From positions 18,402 through 82,401 of the forward strand of contig NZ_FNJL01000026.1 in NCBI RefSeq assembly GCF_900104515.1: a stretch of DNA of 64,000 bases, read 5' to 3'. Shown in pieces: positions 61,311 through 64,000 of the stretch. Under the pieces are notes generated by a model. That model had not been told where the DNA came from. It did no database searches and saw only the letters and a program-made list of their open reading frames with translations. Both the position numbers and the translations under genes were made by a program. Numbering within the stretch: position 1 is the stretch's first letter; the number at the start of each line of letters is the position of its first letter. The stretch comes from Paracidovorax cattleyae (GTDB lineage Bacteria > Pseudomonadota > Gammaproteobacteria > Burkholderiales > Burkholderiaceae_C).

Positions 61311-61910
61311 CTACCGGGACTGCCGGGCCTCGAGCATCATCGTCTGGATACCCTCCACGCGCCGCCATTGTTCCGGTGTCAGCCCACTGCTCTGGATCGC
61401 TGCGTCGATGTGCTCCAGGAGTTGCGCCTGCTCAGGGTGTTCCGTCAGCAGGCTGACGGCATGGCGCGCGGCGGCCAGCAAGGTGCCACGGTCCTGCCAA
61501 TCCTTTTTCCCCGCCGCCGCGACGCCGAGCTCGACAGCCATGGCAACTTCGTCCGCAGGGGTATCGGGGCCGATGTCCAGTAACGCGTGGGCACCTTCCA
61601 TGGCATGCATGGCGTCTCTTTCATTTCGTGGAAGGGCCCGGTGGATTGCCGGTCCGGCCTGGCGCAACGCAACCCGGCCGGACCTGGGCAGCAGATCCGC
61701 CACCTGCTGTTGAATTTCATCCGGCAGATCACCAAATCCCTGAGCCCCTCCAACGGCACTGCGCCGCGGACTGATGGGCAGCTCTGCCGCTAGCGCATGG
61801 CTGCTGCTGCGCCGACTGCTCCCGGACGGCATCCGGACCGGTTCGGAAGCCGGAGGGGGCCGATTCGCTCTTGTTCCGGCTGATCGGATCGGCATGCAGA
61901 CGTTTCCCAT
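61311..61910 (-). CDS. Candidate type III effector: myristoylation-like start and F-box-like segment
   Basis: 199 residues. The start MGNVCMPIRS resembles the AvrPto/HopF2 N-termini that are N-myristoylated at Gly2 inside plant cells (Cys5 may be palmitoylated). The first ~50 residues are rich in Ser, Arg and Pro, with no acidic residue before Glu23, as expected of a type III secretion signal. Residues about 57-93 (FGDLPDEIQQQVADLLPRSG, then LRQAGPAIHRAL) look like a compact F-box, which in plants can recruit SKP1. The rest is helical. A perfect ribosome site (aaggag) and an HrpX-type promoter precede it. The host target is unknown; secretion is inferred. Confidence 0.72.
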   Translation of the reverse strand: MGNVCMPIRSAGTRANRPPPASEPVRMPSGSSRRSSSHALAAELPISPRRSAVGGAQGFGDLPDEIQQQVADLLPRSGRVALRQAGPAIHRALPRNERDAMHAMEGAHALLDIGPDTPADEVAMAVELGVAAAGKKDWQDRGTLLAAARHAVSLLTEHPEQAQLLEHIDAAIQSSGLTPEQWRRVEGIQTMMLEARQSR

Positions 61911-61934
61911 GGTGGACTCCTTAAATGGGACGCG

Positions 61935-61995
61935 ACTCTACCGATACCCCATGCTGGGACACGGTGCGGCACGAACAAAGCCAAAAGCTTGCGAA
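61935..61995 (-). promoter_or_regulatory. PIP box and -10 of the effector gene
   Basis: On the minus strand TTCGC-N15-TTCGT (61995-61971) matches the plant-inducible-promoter consensus TTCGB-N15-TTCGB exactly. A -10 box TAGAGT (YANNNT type, 61940-61935) starts after a 30-base gap, within the 30-32 base spacing known for HrpX/HrpB-controlled promoters. The gene's ATG is 60 bases beyond the PIP box. Chance occurrence of this spacing and of the -10 next to an effector-like gene is unlikely. Confidence 0.85.
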
Positions 61996-62132
61996 GCAGA
62001 TCGGTCGGAGGCCGGCAGGACGTGGCTCGGTGAAACGCCTGTGCCCCATCGCATTCAAGTGCTGGCCATGGAAGGCATCTCCATGGTGCGGGCAGGGTGC
62101 CTAGAATGGATCTCCCCCAGGAGACACCCGCC

Positions 62133-63557
62133 ATGAACGCCCCCACCGCCACCGCCCACCTGTTGCCCGAGATCCGGCTGCGCCCCGTGCCGCAGGCCTT
62201 CATGGACGCGCTGCAGGCCCGATTCGGCACCCAGTGCTCGCTGGCCCAGGCGGTGCGCGAGCAGCACGGACGCGACGAAGGCTCGATGCAGGCGCCGCCG
62301 CCCTCGGCCGTGGTCTTCGCCGAAAGCACGCAGGACGTGGCCGATGCCGTGCGTCTCGCCGCGCAGCACGACGTGCCCGTGATTCCGTATGGCGCAGGCT
62401 CGTCGCTCGAAGGCCACCTGCTCGCCATCCAGGGCGGCATCAGCATCGACGTCTCGCGCATGAACCGCCTGCTGAGCGTGGACGCGGACGACCTCACCGT
62501 GACCGTGCAGCCCGGCATCACGCGCAAGCAGCTCAACGAAGCCATCAAGGACACGGGCCTGTTCTTCCCCATCGACCCGGGCGCGGATGCGAGCATCGGC
62601 GGCATGGCCGCCACGCGTGCCAGCGGCACCAACGCCGTGCGCTACGGCACCATGCGCGAGAACGTGCTCGCGCTCGAAGTGGTGACGGCCGCGGGCGAGA
62701 CCATTCGCACCGGCACCCGCGCCAAGAAGAGCGCCGCCGGCTACGACCTGACGCGCCTGCTGGTGGGCAGCGAAGGCACCCTGGGCGTCATCACCGAAGT
62801 CACGCTGCGCCTCTACCCCTTGCCCGAGGCCGTGAGCGCCGCCATCTGCTCCTTCCCGAGCATCGAGGCCGCCGTGCGCACCGTCATCCAGACCATCCAG
62901 CTGGGCGTGCCCATCGCCCGCGTGGAACTGATCGACGCGCACACCGTGCGCATGGTGAACGCCCACAGCAAGCTCGGCCTGCGCGAGGAGCCCATGCTGC
63001 TCATGGAGTTCCACGGCTCGCCCGCCGGCGTGCAGGAACAGGCCGAAACCGTGCAATCCATCGCACAGGAGTGGAACGGTAATGCCTTCGAGTGGGCCAC
63101 CACGCCCGAGGAGCGCACGCGCCTGTGGACCGCGCGGCACAACGCCTATTTCGCTGCCGTGCAGAGCCGACCCGGCTGCCGCGCCATCAGCACCGACACC
63201 TGCGTGCCCATCAGCCGCCTGGCCGACTGCCTGCTCGACTCGGTCACCGAGGCCGACGCCAGCGGCATCCCCTACTTCCTCGTGGGCCACGTGGGCGACG
63301 GCAACTTCCACTTCGGCTACCTGATCGACCCCAACAGCGACGACGAGCGCATGGTGGCCGAACGGCTCAACCACCAGCTCGTCGCCCGGGCCCTGGCCAT
63401 GGGCGGCACCTGCACGGGCGAGCACGGGGTGGGCATCCACAAGATGGGGTTCCTGCTGGACGAGACCGGGCCGGGAGCCGTGGGGATGATGCGGGCGATC
63501 AAGCAGGCGCTGGACCCGAAGAACATTTTGAATCCGGGGAAGATTTTCGAGATGTGA
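62133..63557 (+). CDS. FAD-linked oxidoreductase, GlcD/D-lactate dehydrogenase type
   Basis: 474 residues. The PCMH-type FAD domain is clear: VPVIPYGAGSSLEGHLLAIQ and GGMAATRASGTNAVRYGTMR. The C-terminal domain has VGHVGDGNFHFGYLIDPN and the final GTCTGEHGVGIHKMGFLLDE. This group oxidises 2-hydroxy acids (D-lactate, glycolate, 2-hydroxyglutarate) with cytochrome or quinone. No GlcE/GlcF genes follow, so a single-chain cytochrome-type D-lactate dehydrogenase is likeliest. Ribosome site caggag precedes the ATG. Confidence 0.9.
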   Translation: MNAPTATAHLLPEIRLRPVPQAFMDALQARFGTQCSLAQAVREQHGRDEGSMQAPPPSAVVFAESTQDVADAVRLAAQHDVPVIPYGAGSSLEGHLLAIQGGISIDVSRMNRLLSVDADDLTVTVQPGITRKQLNEAIKDTGLFFPIDPGADASIGGMAATRASGTNAVRYGTMRENVLALEVVTAAGETIRTGTRAKKSAAGYDLTRLLVGSEGTLGVITEVTLRLYPLPEAVSAAICSFPSIEAAVRTVIQTIQLGVPIARVELIDAHTVRMVNAHSKLGLREEPMLLMEFHGSPAGVQEQAETVQSIAQEWNGNAFEWATTPEERTRLWTARHNAYFAAVQSRPGCRAISTDTCVPISRLADCLLDSVTEADASGIPYFLVGHVGDGNFHFGYLIDPNSDDERMVAERLNHQLVARALAMGGTCTGEHGVGIHKMGFLLDETGPGAVGMMRAIKQALDPKNILNPGKIFEM

Positions 63558-63639
63558 CTTTTACTGGTGATAGTCGCCAACGAGTGGATTAGGTTCGTGT
63601 GTGCACAGGTGTTGGGCCACGACCAGCGCAGGCGTTTAG

Positions 63640-64000
63640 AGGGTGTAGACAAAATCAACTGGACTGAACATTGCGAGTGATCTGCCCTAGATGCAGGAGA
63701 TGGCAATGACGGAGTACAGGTCTGGCGATGGCGAGAAGGTAGTCAACCGAGGCGGCAGACCTGGGGCGTTGACGCCGCAACACATCCTGCTTTTACGCGA
63801 GATCGTTTCCCGGATGCCGCATGCGACGCTCGATGAACTCGCTGCCGAGCTCGGTCATCTTGGCGGGGTGCATGTCTGCACGGCAACCATCCGCAGGACG
63901 CTGCGTGCGCAAGGCGTCGTGCGCTCCATGCCAGCGCGGCAGGCCCGAAGTGAGTCCGTCAAGCCAGTTGCCCCGGTCGCCGTGGCAAAGCGCCATGGCT
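63640..64000 (+). mobile_element. Partial IS630-type insertion sequence, right end beyond window
   Basis: From about 63570 the base composition becomes less GC-rich than the chromosome. A transposase frame begins at 63706. The left inverted repeat was not fixed with confidence; the stretch near 63640-63670 (gtagacaaaatcaactgg) is a candidate. Nothing else is visible between the FAD-oxidoreductase stop and the transposase start. Confidence 0.5.
63706..64000 (+). CDS. IS630-type transposase, N-terminal part
   Basis: The frame is open to the window edge (98 codons). The product starts MTEYRSGDGEKVVNRGGRPG and continues into a helix-turn-helix (LTPQHILLLREIVSRMPHAT, LDELAAELGHLGG, TIRRTLRAQGVVR) of the winged type found at the N-terminus of IS630 transposases. 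An aggag ribosome site lies 6 bases upstream of the ATG. The DDE catalytic domain would lie outside the window. A full or broken copy cannot be told apart. Confidence 0.75.
   Translation, partial: MTEYRSGDGEKVVNRGGRPGALTPQHILLLREIVSRMPHATLDELAAELGHLGGVHVCTATIRRTLRAQGVVRSMPARQARSESVKPVAPVAVAKRHG

Noticed and set aside
63317..63706. Minus-strand frame over the end of the FAD oxidoreductase and IS junction
   Set aside because: No domain, no ribosome site, and it is mostly antisense to a confident gene.

Overview
The window looks like chromosomal DNA from a high-GC betaproteobacterium of the Comamonadaceae, most likely a plant-associated Acidovorax. The gene content supports this: GTP-dependent PEP carboxykinase, OpgD, Bug-type solute-binding protein, many LysR regulators and an Ala/Pro-rich chemoreceptor tail. 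A HrpX-type PIP box drives a probable type III effector. I see no rRNA or tRNA genes, CRISPR array or prophage. The only insertion sequence is a partial IS630-type transposase at the right edge.

Layout. 1-5.9 kb: threonine ammonia-lyase (cut by the edge), opgD, a 50-residue membrane protein, queC, pckG. 5.9-11.4 kb: a LysR gene divergent from a four-gene ABC importer operon (permease, ATPase, binding protein, permease) whose last gene overlaps a SLOG-type protein. 11.5-18.2 kb: a small membrane protein, LysR plus metallophosphoesterase, UspA, TetR, an ArgP-like LysR divergent from dadA, and an FMN reductase. 18.2-23.7 kb: M14 carboxypeptidase and an alpha/beta hydrolase lacking its serine, flavin reductase, minCDE and pssA. 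23.8-28.8 kb: an Lrp regulator divergent from ornithine cyclodeaminase and arginase (arginine to proline catabolism), then acetoacetyl-CoA synthetase. 28.9-33.7 kb: a small protein, an M48 lipoprotein protease, and an unusual IclR-SMP30 fusion divergent from a ketoglutarate-semialdehyde dehydrogenase. 33.7-37.3 kb: MFS transporter/LysR divergent pair with two stacked palindromes, then a UbiH-family hydroxylase. 37.4-42.8 kb: a NitT/TauT-type double permease and ATPase without a binding protein, an MBL hydrolase and TetR.

42.8-43.6 kb: head-to-head remnants of an ArgP-type regulator and a LysE-type exporter, both missing their 5' ends. 43.6-46.7 kb: ACT protein, gamma carbonic anhydrase, GAF-GGDEF cyclase, Bug protein. 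46.8-56.7 kb: B12-binding radical SAM protein, chemoreceptor, AsmA-like protein, NCS2 permease, zinc-ribbon protein, acetate/succinate-type CoA transferase and hotdog thioesterase. 56.7-59.9 kb: a tightly overlapping four-gene operon (family 2 glycosyltransferase, acyl-CoA dehydrogenase, PIG-L deacetylase, NodS-like methyltransferase), Nod-factor-like in enzyme types but of unknown product. 60-64 kb: PduO-type adenosyltransferase, secreted EF-hand protein, the candidate effector, a GlcD-type FAD oxidoreductase, and the IS630 fragment.

The strongest new signals are: (1) the effector candidate at 61.3-62.0 kb, with MGNVC myristoylation-like start, F-box-like segment, perfect PIP box and correctly spaced -10; (2) the Nod-like operon; (3) a family of roughly 170-185 bp interspersed repeats lying just 3' of genes, with a 37-bp internal-deletion derivative, two copies of which supply the stop codon of the preceding gene; and (4) the collapsed regulator/exporter pair.
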